Below, in pieces: positions 10,088 through 17,552 of a DNA stretch of 48,649 bases (position 1 is its first letter; every line of letters begins with the position of its first letter). The notes under the pieces were generated by a model, which was not told the DNA's origin, ran no database searches, and saw only the letters and a list, made by a program, of their open reading frames with translations. Made by a program: the position numbers and the translations under genes. This DNA is from CAZWMK01 sp964635065 (lineage in GTDB: Bacteria > Pseudomonadota > Alphaproteobacteria > Sphingomonadales > Sphingomonadaceae): contig CAZWMK010000005.1 in the NCBI GenBank assembly GCA_964635065.1, positions 1 through 48,649 of the forward strand. The letters are read 5' to 3'.

Positions 10088-10522
10088 ATGACAACCAGCA
10101 ACCGTGAAAATGAACAGCTTGTCCGCGATCTTTACGCCGCATCGGGTGCGGGCGACTGGGACAAGGTGCAAACCATCCTGTCGGACGATTTCCGCATGGT
10201 GCAATCGCCCAGCTTGCCATTCGGTGGCACCTATCGGGGCTGGCAGGCACTGAAAGCAATGTATGCGTCCGTGATTGGCGCATCGGGCCGCGCCTCGATC
10301 GATTTCATTGCGATGACAAGCGGCGACAGCCACGTCATGGCACTTGTCGATCTGAACCTGCTCGATCATGGCATCAAGGCGCGGATTGCCGAGATCTTCC
10401 GTATTGAAAACGGCCGGATCAACGAAATATCGATCTTCTATTTCAATCCTGCCGCGATGCAGCAGGTCTATGCCGAGGTGCCGAAGCGTCTGGCCGACAA
10501 TTTCAGCATCCATCCGGAGTGA
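10088..10522 (+). CDS. SnoaL-like / NTF2-fold protein (144 aa)
   Basis: A small cone-shaped alpha/beta-barrel protein of the SnoaL/ketosteroid-isomerase superfamily. The N-terminal helix pair (ENEQLVRDLYAASGAGDWD), the DDFRMV strand and the late IFRIENGRINEISIFYF strand are diagnostic. Such proteins act as isomerases, cyclases or hydratases, or bind small molecules; the active residues cannot be assigned here. The ATG at 10088 follows a strong AGGGAGG ribosome-binding site. It is divergent from the ABC operon, with a 129-base intergenic region, and sits eight bases before a second SnoaL-like gene, so the two are probably co-transcribed and may form a heteromer. Confidence 0.85.
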   Translation: MTTSNRENEQLVRDLYAASGAGDWDKVQTILSDDFRMVQSPSLPFGGTYRGWQALKAMYASVIGASGRASIDFIAMTSGDSHVMALVDLNLLDHGIKARIAEIFRIENGRINEISIFYFNPAAMQQVYAEVPKRLADNFSIHPE

Positions 10523-10530
10523 ACTGCGAC

Positions 10531-11022
10531 ATGGACACTGTTGAAAAACTGCTCGCCATTGAAGAAATCCGCCAGCTGAAGGCGCGTTATTTCCGTTTCA
10601 TGGACACCAAGGACTGGGACGGTCTTGCCACCATCTTTGCCGAGGACGCAACCTACGACGCGACCAACGCGCTTCGCAATGGCAACGGCCCCGATAGTCA
10701 GCACCAGCAGCTTGGGGCGGAATGGAACAACCGGGGCGGCGCCAACATCGCCGCATTCATCCGCGCCGCCGTCGAACCGCTGATAACGGTGCATCATGGC
10801 CATATGGCAGAGATCGAAATTCTGTCTTCCACAACGGCGAAGGCGGTCTGGGCGATGGAAGACATTGTACGCGAAGTCAAAGACGGCGTGCTGATCCGCG
10901 AATTGCGCGGCTATGGCCATTATTGGGAAACCTATGTCAGGTGCGATGGCCGCTGGCAGATCCAGACCTCGCTCCTGACCCGTCTGCGCGTCGACCTCGA
11001 CCCTTGGCCAACCGACGCCTGA
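10531..11022 (+). CDS. SnoaL-like domain protein (163 aa)
   Basis: An NTF2-fold protein of the SnoaL_4 kind, with the recurring opening IEEIRQLKARYFRFMDTKDW followed by LATIFAEDATYD. Members occur in steroid, terpenoid and aromatic catabolic clusters, often as hydratases, isomerases or small dioxygenase-like subunits. The ATG at 10531 has a GGAGTGA ribosome-binding sequence that overlaps the end of the upstream gene. A perfect hairpin terminator follows 18 bases after the stop. It is a distant paralog of the SnoaL-like genes at 22438 and 34205. Confidence 0.85.
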   Translation: MDTVEKLLAIEEIRQLKARYFRFMDTKDWDGLATIFAEDATYDATNALRNGNGPDSQHQQLGAEWNNRGGANIAAFIRAAVEPLITVHHGHMAEIEILSSTTAKAVWAMEDIVREVKDGVLIRELRGYGHYWETYVRCDGRWQIQTSLLTRLRVDLDPWPTDA

Positions 11023-11040
11023 CCGACATCATCACAGACA

Positions 11041-11075
11041 AAACCGGCGGGTGCCGTTCAAGCACCCGCCGGTTT
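11041..11075. terminator. bidirectional hairpin terminator
   Basis: Perfect 14-base inverted repeat AAACCGGCGGGTGC / GCACCCGCCGGTTT with a seven-base loop. It lies between the convergent SnoaL-like gene and the P450 gene, and its A- and T-flanked ends allow termination in both directions. Confidence 0.8.
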
Positions 11076-11086
11076 ACTGGTCCCGG

Positions 11087-12310
11087 TCAGCCAGGCTTTT
11101 TCACATCCCAAACCAGCGGCAGTTCGGTGATACAGCCGACAATGCCGCTCTTGAACGACAGCTGCGCGCCGGGGGCGATTTCAAAATCGGGAATGCGCGC
11201 CAGCCATTCCTCCAGCGTGATGCGGATTTCGGTGCGCGCAAGATGGGCTCCGGCGCAGCGGTGCACGCCATGGCCGAAAGTCAGATGTTCTGGCCCGCGC
11301 CGGGCGAAATCAACCGCCATAGGGTTCGGATATATTTTCGGATCAAGCCCATAAAGCGCCGACGACATGATCATCATGTCGCCTTTCCTGAGCGTCACGC
11401 CGCCCAGTGTGATGTCTTCCTTCACGACACGCCCGTTGTTGACGATCGGGAAGCGGCGAAGCAGCTCGTTGACGGCCTGAGGGATCAGCGAAGGATCATT
11501 GGCCAAGGCATGCCGGTGTTCCGGGTGCTGCGCGAGGAACATCATGCTGAAACTCAGGAAGTTCACCACTGTATCCAGCCCGGCGATCAGCGCCTGGGCG
11601 CAGATCTGCAAGGCTTCATCGCGGGTCATCGGCCGGCCATTGACCGTGCCATTGATGAGATGGCTCAGAAGATCGCGTCCATCCTTGCCCATGCGCGCAT
11701 CGATCACGGGATCGAGATAGTCGTAAAAAGCCTGAAGCGCGTCTTCGAAGGTCATGCTGCCGTCCGGGCGCGTCACCTGATCGGCCCAATATTTCATGCG
11801 CGGCGCATCCGCGAGCGGCAGGTCGACCATCTTCATGAAGATGTGAACCGGAAAGACTTCGGCATAGGCGGTCGTGAAATTGCAATGCCCCTGATCGGCA
11901 ACATCGTCGATCAGTTTGCGCGCCAGTTCGCGAATGCTGTCCTCGACACCACGCACCGCACGCGGCGACAGGGTTTCATTCAGCAAGGTGCGATAGGGCT
12001 TGTGCACGGGCGAATCTACCGTCGTCGGCAGCATGTTGTGCAGTTCACCCAGAGATTTAGGGACGACGATGATGTTGTTCGAAAAATGCTCGTGATCGGC
12101 ATAGATGGCCTTGATCACCGCACCATCGGTCGCAATCCAATGGCCTTCGTTACGCGGCGTCCAGACGATGGGCGGCTTGCCTTCGCCTTGCAGGGTCAGC
12201 CATGCCGCGTGGTAATCATCTGCCACGCCGGGTGGATTATAGATGTCGAAATCGACAACCCTGTCAGCGGGCACGTTTTCAGGACGAATTGCCAGATTCT
12301 CGATATTCAT
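11087..12310 (-). CDS. cytochrome P450, P450cam-like (CYP101 family)
   Basis: A 407-residue soluble bacterial P450 that would monooxygenate a small hydrophobic substrate using electrons from a ferredoxin. It closely resembles Pseudomonas putida P450cam as I recall that sequence: DFDIYNPPG, the distal-helix AGLDTVVNFLSFSM with the catalytic Thr (T247), the ExxR motif (E282/R285) and the heme loop FGHGVHRCAGAHLAR with C352. The P450cam camphor-contact positions Tyr96 and Phe87 correspond to His91 and Val82 here, so the substrate is probably not camphor. The ATG at 12310 has a GGGGAGA ribosome-binding site. No ferredoxin or reductase gene is present in the window. Confidence 0.93.
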   Translation of the reverse strand: MNIENLAIRPENVPADRVVDFDIYNPPGVADDYHAAWLTLQGEGKPPIVWTPRNEGHWIATDGAVIKAIYADHEHFSNNIIVVPKSLGELHNMLPTTVDSPVHKPYRTLLNETLSPRAVRGVEDSIRELARKLIDDVADQGHCNFTTAYAEVFPVHIFMKMVDLPLADAPRMKYWADQVTRPDGSMTFEDALQAFYDYLDPVIDARMGKDGRDLLSHLINGTVNGRPMTRDEALQICAQALIAGLDTVVNFLSFSMMFLAQHPEHRHALANDPSLIPQAVNELLRRFPIVNNGRVVKEDITLGGVTLRKGDMMIMSSALYGLDPKIYPNPMAVDFARRGPEHLTFGHGVHRCAGAHLARTEIRITLEEWLARIPDFEIAPGAQLSFKSGIVGCITELPLVWDVKKPG

Positions 12311-12395
12311 GACTGTGTCTCCCCAAGCGCCCTTTGCGCCGACTCCGGCACGGGCTTTTTTTTGAATCTGCATGCATTGTTCACAGGATTAAAGC

Positions 12396-12851
12396 TCAGG
12401 GCAAGCGCATAAGATCACGGCGCACCCGGACGGATCGTGTCGCCAGCCGGATCTCGACCAGAAACATCACCAGCCCACCAACAATCAGCAGCATGGCGGC
12501 AATGAACAGAAGCGCAATCGTCCTGCCGAGGCCGAAGTCGCCAAGGTCGGCCACAAACAGCAATGACACGACGATACAGACGAACAGCGCGCTCGCTGTG
12601 CACAGGGTGATGGCAATGTGAATGACGCGCATCCGGCGGTCGAGTGTGTCGAGCATTCGCATCGACCAGTCGCGGTCCCGCGCATCCTGTTGCGGCAGCA
12701 TCTGTTCAAGCGCACGCGCCCGGTCGATAATGCGGGCCAGCCGCGCCGTCAGCACATTCAACATCGCGCCGATACCGGCCAGAAGGAATACCGGCGCAAC
12801 CGCCAGCTGAATGATGTGCGCAATATCAGTGATAGGCGTGACGCTGAGCAT
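12396..12851 (-). CDS. DUF2721 family membrane protein
   Basis: A 151-residue protein with three predicted membrane helices (around residues 12-32, 75-100 and 107-135) and a basic segment between the first two (TARLARIIDRARALEQ). This is the layout of the DUF2721 family, whose function is unknown. The ATG at 12851 is chosen because it starts just before the first helix; the frame continues upstream into the P-type ATPase gene without a membrane-like sequence. It lies 49 bases downstream of the ATPase on the same strand, so the two may share a transcript. Confidence 0.8.
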   Translation of the reverse strand: MLSVTPITDIAHIIQLAVAPVFLLAGIGAMLNVLTARLARIIDRARALEQMLPQQDARDRDWSMRMLDTLDRRMRVIHIAITLCTASALFVCIVVSLLFVADLGDFGLGRTIALLFIAAMLLIVGGLVMFLVEIRLATRSVRVRRDLMRLP

Positions 12852-12900
12852 GTCCGCACATTGCCGCGCCGGGCCAGCCGCCGTCAATCGTGCGCAGTTG

Positions 12901-15540
12901 TCAGCGCCGCCAGCGCGGGTCCTGCGCCTTTGCGACTTCGGCGACCAGCAAGACGCACGCTGCGGCCCCGAGCGACCAGCCCAGCATCTCCAGACTGAGC
13001 GGCGACGTGCCGAGCAGGGCCTGAAGCGGCGGGACATAAAGCGCGGCAACATGCAGCAACAGCGCTGTCGTCATGCCCAGCATCAACCACGGGTTAGTCA
13101 GCAGGCTGTTGCGATAAAAGGGCCGGTGCTGGCTGCGGCTGCTCAGGACATAGACATTCTGGAACAGCACCATCATGAACAAAACACCATTGCGCGCACT
13201 TTCGACAGTCGCCCCTCCATCCAGCATCCATGCAAACAACCCTAGCGACAAAATCGTCATGATCATCGCGGACGGAAGCAGCATGGTCAGCACAGCGCGG
13301 TCGATGATCGCGGCATCGGGCCGGCGCGGCGGCTGGTCGAGTTCATCGCCCTCGCCCCGTTCAAAGCCCAGCATCACATCCTGCGCACCATTGGTGACGA
13401 CATTGAGCCACAGAAGTTGCACCGCGGTCAGCGGCATCGGCAGACCAAGGAACAGGGCACCGAGGAAAATACCGATTTCCGCAATGCCGGTTGCCAGGAG
13501 AAAAATCACGATTTTTCGGATGTTGGCGTAGGTGATGCGCCCTTCCTCGACGCCGCCGACAATCGAGGCGAAATGATCGTCGGTCAGGATCAGATCCGCC
13601 GTCGCGCGCGTCACATCGGCGCCCGACATGCCCATCGCGACGCCGATGTCGGCGGCATGCAGTGCAGGCGCATCGTTGACGCCATCCCCCGTGACCGCCA
13701 CGATGTGCCCCTGCGCCTGAAGCCCACGGACGATCATCAGCTTTTGCGTCGGTTCGGTGCGGGCGAATACCCGTGCCTCTGCCAGTCGTACCGCAAGCGC
13801 CGCAGGGTCGTCGGCAAGACGGGCCAGTTCCTGTCCCGTCACAACTTCACTGGCGTGGCTGGCAAAGCCAAGCTGACGCGCAATGGTCAGCGCCGTGGCC
13901 GGGTGATCGCCCGTCACCATGCAGACCGTGATGCCGGCAGCCCGGCACCGGGCGACGGCAGCGGCGGCTTCCGGACGTAACGGATCCAATAGGGCGACGC
14001 AGCCGAGCAGTTTCAGGTCTTGTGGCCTCCTTGCCGCAGCCTCGCTTGCCTCCGTTACCGGCCCGCTTGCCAGCGCGATCACCCGATAGCCCGCCATCGC
14101 CAGTGCTTCGGCCTGTTCCAGCAGCGGCACCGGCACATCGTCGCAAAAACCGGCAATTGTCTCGACCGCACCCTTGGCAACAAGCTGAAGCGCCCCGCCC
14201 TCTTGGCGCATGATCACACTGGCAAAGCGGTTGACCGGCTCATAGGCCAGCCGCGCAACAACGTCGCAATCCTGGTTGAAACCGGCAGGCGACAGGCGAC
14301 GTGCAAACAAACGCAGCGCAATGTCGACCGTATCGCCAACCGGCATGCCGTCGGATCCGTCTTGCGCCTCGTTGCACCAGTGCGAAGCCCGCGCAATGGC
14401 AAGGAGCACATGCACATCGTCCGGATCGGCCGCTTGCCAGCCATCCGGCGCAATGACAGCGCCGCTTGGCAGGAGCACGCGATCGACCGTCAGGCGATTT
14501 TGCGTCAAGGTTCCGGTCTTGTCGCTGGCAATCAGCGTGCAGGCGCCCAAGCCTTCGACCGCCGGCAGCGACCGCACGATGACATGACGGCGTGCCATGC
14601 GCCGGGTTGCGCTTGCCAGCGCCACGGTGACGGCAATCGGCAACCCTTCGGGAATGGCTGACACCGCAAGCGCGACAGCGAGGAGGAAAATCTCGCTGAT
14701 CGATCCGCCCTGCACGCCGATCACCAACGCAAGGAGGGCAATCGCCGCCATTGTGCCGATGGCGATCTGGCGCGACAGTTGTTGCAGGCGCTGGATGATC
14801 GGCGGCGCCACTTCCAGATTTGTGTCGCGCAGGACAGCCGCGATCCGCCCCAATGCGGTTGCCGGACCGGTTGCCACCACCACGCCCAGTCCACGTCCTT
14901 CAACGGCATGCGTGCCGGCATGGAGCATGGTTCTGCGATCGCCCAGCACCGCCTCCGGTGCCACAGGTGCATCATGCACCTTGGCAACCGGCATGGATTC
15001 ACCGGTCAGAATGGATTCATCGACCGACAATCCCGTCGCCTCGATCAACCGCATATCGGCCGGCACATGACCGCCACTTTCGATGAAAACGATGTCGCCC
15101 GGCACCAGAGCCTCGGCATCGATCCGCACAAGATGGCCATCGCGGCGGACATGGGCCTGATGGCGCACCAAGCGTTTCAAGGCCTCAGCGCTGGCGTTCG
15201 CCCGATATTCCTGCACAGTGCCGATCGCCGCATTCAGCAGGAGGATGCCGCCAATGAACAGCGCATCCAGACGATGCCCCAGCAACAATGACACCAGCGT
15301 TGCCAGCAACAGAAGATAAATCAGCGGACTTTGGAACTGCCGCAGGAAAAGGCGCCCCAATCCCGGCCTGTGTGGTTGCGGCAGGCTGTTCCGGCCATAG
15401 TGTCCGAGACGGGATTCAGCCTCCTGCGTCGAGAGGCCACCGGCATCGGCATCAAGCCGTGCGAGACACTGCGCGCTTGAAAGAGCATGATACTGCATCC
15501 GATCATCATCTCTTTGCAGTACCGGATCTTTTTTCGACAT
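12901..15540 (-). CDS. P-type cation-transporting ATPase (P2 type)
   Basis: An 879-residue membrane pump. It has a cation-ATPase N-terminal region, the TGES actuator loop (179-182), the PEGLP transport motif (297-301), the phosphorylated Asp in DKTGTLTQNR (D340), the hinge GDGVNDAPAL and a C-terminal block of helices. This is the P2A/Ca2+-type architecture. However, the transmembrane-6 motif reads NVVTNGAQD where Ca2+ pumps have NLVTDG, and the transmembrane-5 Asn of SERCA is Gly, so the ion is uncertain. The first ATG (15540) has a weak ribosome-binding site; an ATG 14 codons later is an alternative. It is divergent from the IclR-type regulator. Confidence 0.9.
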   Translation of the reverse strand: MSKKDPVLQRDDDRMQYHALSSAQCLARLDADAGGLSTQEAESRLGHYGRNSLPQPHRPGLGRLFLRQFQSPLIYLLLLATLVSLLLGHRLDALFIGGILLLNAAIGTVQEYRANASAEALKRLVRHQAHVRRDGHLVRIDAEALVPGDIVFIESGGHVPADMRLIEATGLSVDESILTGESMPVAKVHDAPVAPEAVLGDRRTMLHAGTHAVEGRGLGVVVATGPATALGRIAAVLRDTNLEVAPPIIQRLQQLSRQIAIGTMAAIALLALVIGVQGGSISEIFLLAVALAVSAIPEGLPIAVTVALASATRRMARRHVIVRSLPAVEGLGACTLIASDKTGTLTQNRLTVDRVLLPSGAVIAPDGWQAADPDDVHVLLAIARASHWCNEAQDGSDGMPVGDTVDIALRLFARRLSPAGFNQDCDVVARLAYEPVNRFASVIMRQEGGALQLVAKGAVETIAGFCDDVPVPLLEQAEALAMAGYRVIALASGPVTEASEAAARRPQDLKLLGCVALLDPLRPEAAAAVARCRAAGITVCMVTGDHPATALTIARQLGFASHASEVVTGQELARLADDPAALAVRLAEARVFARTEPTQKLMIVRGLQAQGHIVAVTGDGVNDAPALHAADIGVAMGMSGADVTRATADLILTDDHFASIVGGVEEGRITYANIRKIVIFLLATGIAEIGIFLGALFLGLPMPLTAVQLLWLNVVTNGAQDVMLGFERGEGDELDQPPRRPDAAIIDRAVLTMLLPSAMIMTILSLGLFAWMLDGGATVESARNGVLFMMVLFQNVYVLSSRSQHRPFYRNSLLTNPWLMLGMTTALLLHVAALYVPPLQALLGTSPLSLEMLGWSLGAAACVLLVAEVAKAQDPRWRR

Positions 15541-15715
15541 GCCTGAACCTGACCAACCGCACGCCGAACCATCTACGCGCGCAGCTTTGCTAACATGGGC
15601 GGCAAGGCGTCGTATAGACGAAGCTTCACCCGCTCAGGACGATATTTTTTCCATTGCGAAAAATCATTCGTTATGGAGATAACCGTTCATATCGAAAAAA
15701 ACGGCTAGGAAGTGC

Positions 15716-16567
15716 ATGAAATCGCGCGCGTCGGCTAGGGACGAAACAGGCAAGAGCGCCGAGCCATCCGGTTCGGACGCGCGGAACGCTGGCGTAAAAC
15801 CCGTGCGAATGAGTTCCTACAAACCTGTCGGCGCGCTTCAGGCGGGCATCGCCGTTTTGCGTCATCTCTCGGCTGCATCCGGTTCGCAGCCGCTATCGCG
15901 CATCGCACGCGACGTGAAGCTGAACCCCAGCACCTGCCTCAACATCCTGCGTACGCTGGTGCAAGAAGGATATGCCCTGTTCGACCCCGAAACCAAGCAT
16001 TACAGCATCGGCGTCGGCGTACTGGAACTGATGAGCGGGGCGCTTGGCCATGCCGGAGACATGCGCGACGTCCGCGCGGCGATGGAGATGATCTCCAACA
16101 TCGAAAATGTCACGATCACGCTGTGGCGGCGGATCAGGCGTGACCGCAAGATGCTGGTGATGGAAACCCTGCCTCCCGGCAACATGAGCATCAAGATGAA
16201 GCCGGGCTGGCGCCTGCCGCTTCTTGCCGGCGCCAGCGGACGGGTGATGGCAGCCTACACCCGTCTGTCCGAGGAAGAACTGAGCGAGCAATATCAGCAG
16301 GTCCGCATGGAAAAGCGCCCGCCGTTCCGCGAATTCATGCAGCAGGCCATGACTGTGCGCCAGACAGGCTATGCCGTCGACAACGAGAATTATACCATCG
16401 GCGCAACCTCGGTTGCCGTGCCGGTTCTCGATGGTCAGGGGGAAGCGGCGCTGGTGCTGTCGGCGACGATGTTCTCCGCCTATTTTTCACCCGAACGGGC
16501 AGAAATCCTCGCGCAGGAACTGCGCCGTCCGGCAAACCTGCTGACCGCGTCCATGCCCTATCTCTGA
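15716..16567 (+). CDS. IclR-family transcriptional regulator
   Basis: A 283-residue one-component regulator. After a charged, probably disordered N-terminal extension of about 35 residues comes the winged helix-turn-helix (about 38-100: ALQAGIAVLRHLS, then LSRIARDVKLNPSTCLNILR). The C-terminal IclR effector-binding domain follows, ending in TSVAVPVLDGQGEAALVLSA. IclR proteins bind aromatic acids, short organic acids or CoA-pathway intermediates and control nearby catabolic genes. The ATG at 15716 follows AGGAAG. It is divergent from the P-type ATPase and upstream of the receptor/ABM gene block, which it plausibly controls. Confidence 0.9.
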   Translation: MKSRASARDETGKSAEPSGSDARNAGVKPVRMSSYKPVGALQAGIAVLRHLSAASGSQPLSRIARDVKLNPSTCLNILRTLVQEGYALFDPETKHYSIGVGVLELMSGALGHAGDMRDVRAAMEMISNIENVTITLWRRIRRDRKMLVMETLPPGNMSIKMKPGWRLPLLAGASGRVMAAYTRLSEEELSEQYQQVRMEKRPPFREFMQQAMTVRQTGYAVDNENYTIGATSVAVPVLDGQGEAALVLSATMFSAYFSPERAEILAQELRRPANLLTASMPYL

Positions 16568-16608
16568 GCGACCATCCCCGCGCGGCAAGGAGGATCGCAC
16601 AGGTCCAT

Positions 16609-16908
16609 TCAGAGCAGCGACTTGAAGAAATTCAGCTTCATGTCTTCGGCCAGGCAGTCCAGGACCGGCGGCACCAGCCGATCATGAAAATCAATGTGCA
16701 TATGCCGCTCGAACGCCGCTTCGTCGCGGAAAGTAGCGACGCAGTAAAAGAGATTTTCATCGTCATCCGACTGCATCACTTCATAAACCCAGACATCCGG
16801 TTCATGAATTTTCACAAGATGCTTCATCTCGGTCTGCAGCGCGATGAAATCCGCCCGCTTTTCGGGCTTGGTGCGCAAGGTGGCGATAAAGGATTTGGCG
16901 TGGGCCAT
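16609..16908 (-). CDS. antibiotic biosynthesis monooxygenase (ABM) domain protein
   Basis: A 99-residue single-domain protein with the dimeric ferredoxin-like ABM fold: N-terminal strand MAHAKSFIATLRTKPEKRAD, a helix (FIALQTEMKHLVKIHEPD) and strand VWVYEVMQSDDDENLFYCVA, then FRDEAAFERHMHIDFH. ABM proteins include cofactor-free monooxygenases for quinone-like substrates, heme-degrading enzymes and proteins of unknown role. The ATG at 16908 is preferred over one three codons upstream, which has almost no space for a ribosome-binding site. It lies downstream of a second ABM gene on the same strand. Confidence 0.8.
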   Translation of the reverse strand: MAHAKSFIATLRTKPEKRADFIALQTEMKHLVKIHEPDVWVYEVMQSDDDENLFYCVATFRDEAAFERHMHIDFHDRLVPPVLDCLAEDMKLNFFKSLL

Positions 16909-16973
16909 TCTATACATCCATGCAGTTGGGAACCGTCCCGTACATCGGCAAGCGCCGATGTGCGGGGCCAGGA

Positions 16974-17264
16974 TCAGGCGACGTCGAACAGATATTCGCG
17001 GTGATAGGTACCATCCATGCAGGCGATGATATCCTTGATCAAAGCCACATTTTCGGGATTTTCCTGATGCAGCCGGTCACCGTCCTCGCTGGTGAAGCTT
17101 TCGAGCACGGCGAACATGCCAGGCTCCTCCAGACGATAGAATTTATAGGCAAGGGTAAAAGGTTCGCGGCTGCTGATTTCCTCGATGACCGGAATGAGTT
17201 TCAGGAAATCGGCTTCCTTTTCCGGAAGGATGCGAAAACGCGCCAAAAAAGTGCAGGCCATCAT
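16974..17264 (-). CDS. ABM / dimeric alpha-beta barrel protein
   Basis: A 96-residue protein, a second copy of the ABM fold: strand MMACTFLARFRILPEKEADF, helix, strand FTLAYKFYRLEEPGMFAVLE and FTSEDGDRLHQENPENVALI. It starts at tandem ATGs (17264 or 17261) just after GGGGAGA, the same ribosome-binding sequence that precedes the P450 and receptor genes in this window. It is divergent from the TonB-dependent receptor and probably co-transcribed with the ABM gene downstream. Function is unknown; it could be a small monooxygenase or a binding protein for the pathway substrate. Confidence 0.8.
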   Translation of the reverse strand: MMACTFLARFRILPEKEADFLKLIPVIEEISSREPFTLAYKFYRLEEPGMFAVLESFTSEDGDRLHQENPENVALIKDIIACMDGTYHREYLFDVA

Positions 17265-17481
17265 TCTCCCCAATTCTTCAGACGATTGTTATTTTTCTCA
17301 GATTCCATCTGAACCCGGCACCGCATCGAGGCCGCGCCTGCACCAGGTCCCGATGACATGGGAAAAGGCAGTTCCGTTGGTCTCCGATAGCTCTGTCGTA
17401 ACGGATAGCCCGTGCGCGGTCCACCTCGATCATTCTACATGCAGAATTTTATCAGAGATTGTAAAAAATTATTGAACTTCA

Positions 17482-17511
17482 CTCTCTAAAGGCACAGAAA
17501 ATTATAGAGAG
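17482..17511. promoter_or_regulatory. inverted repeat upstream of the TonB-dependent receptor
   Basis: CTCTCTA and TAGAGAG arms separated by 16 bases, 42 bases before the receptor start, in an AT-rich divergent intergenic region. It could be an operator or a 5' leader hairpin. Confidence 0.35.
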
Positions 17512-17552
17512 CACAGATGGCTCAGACCAGAACAGAAGATTGGGGAGAAATC

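Noticed and set aside
11051..12412. Plus-strand open frame of 453 codons across the P450 gene
   Set aside because: The P450 on the minus strand has all motifs and a good ribosome-binding site; the opposite frame is His/Arg-rich and featureless.
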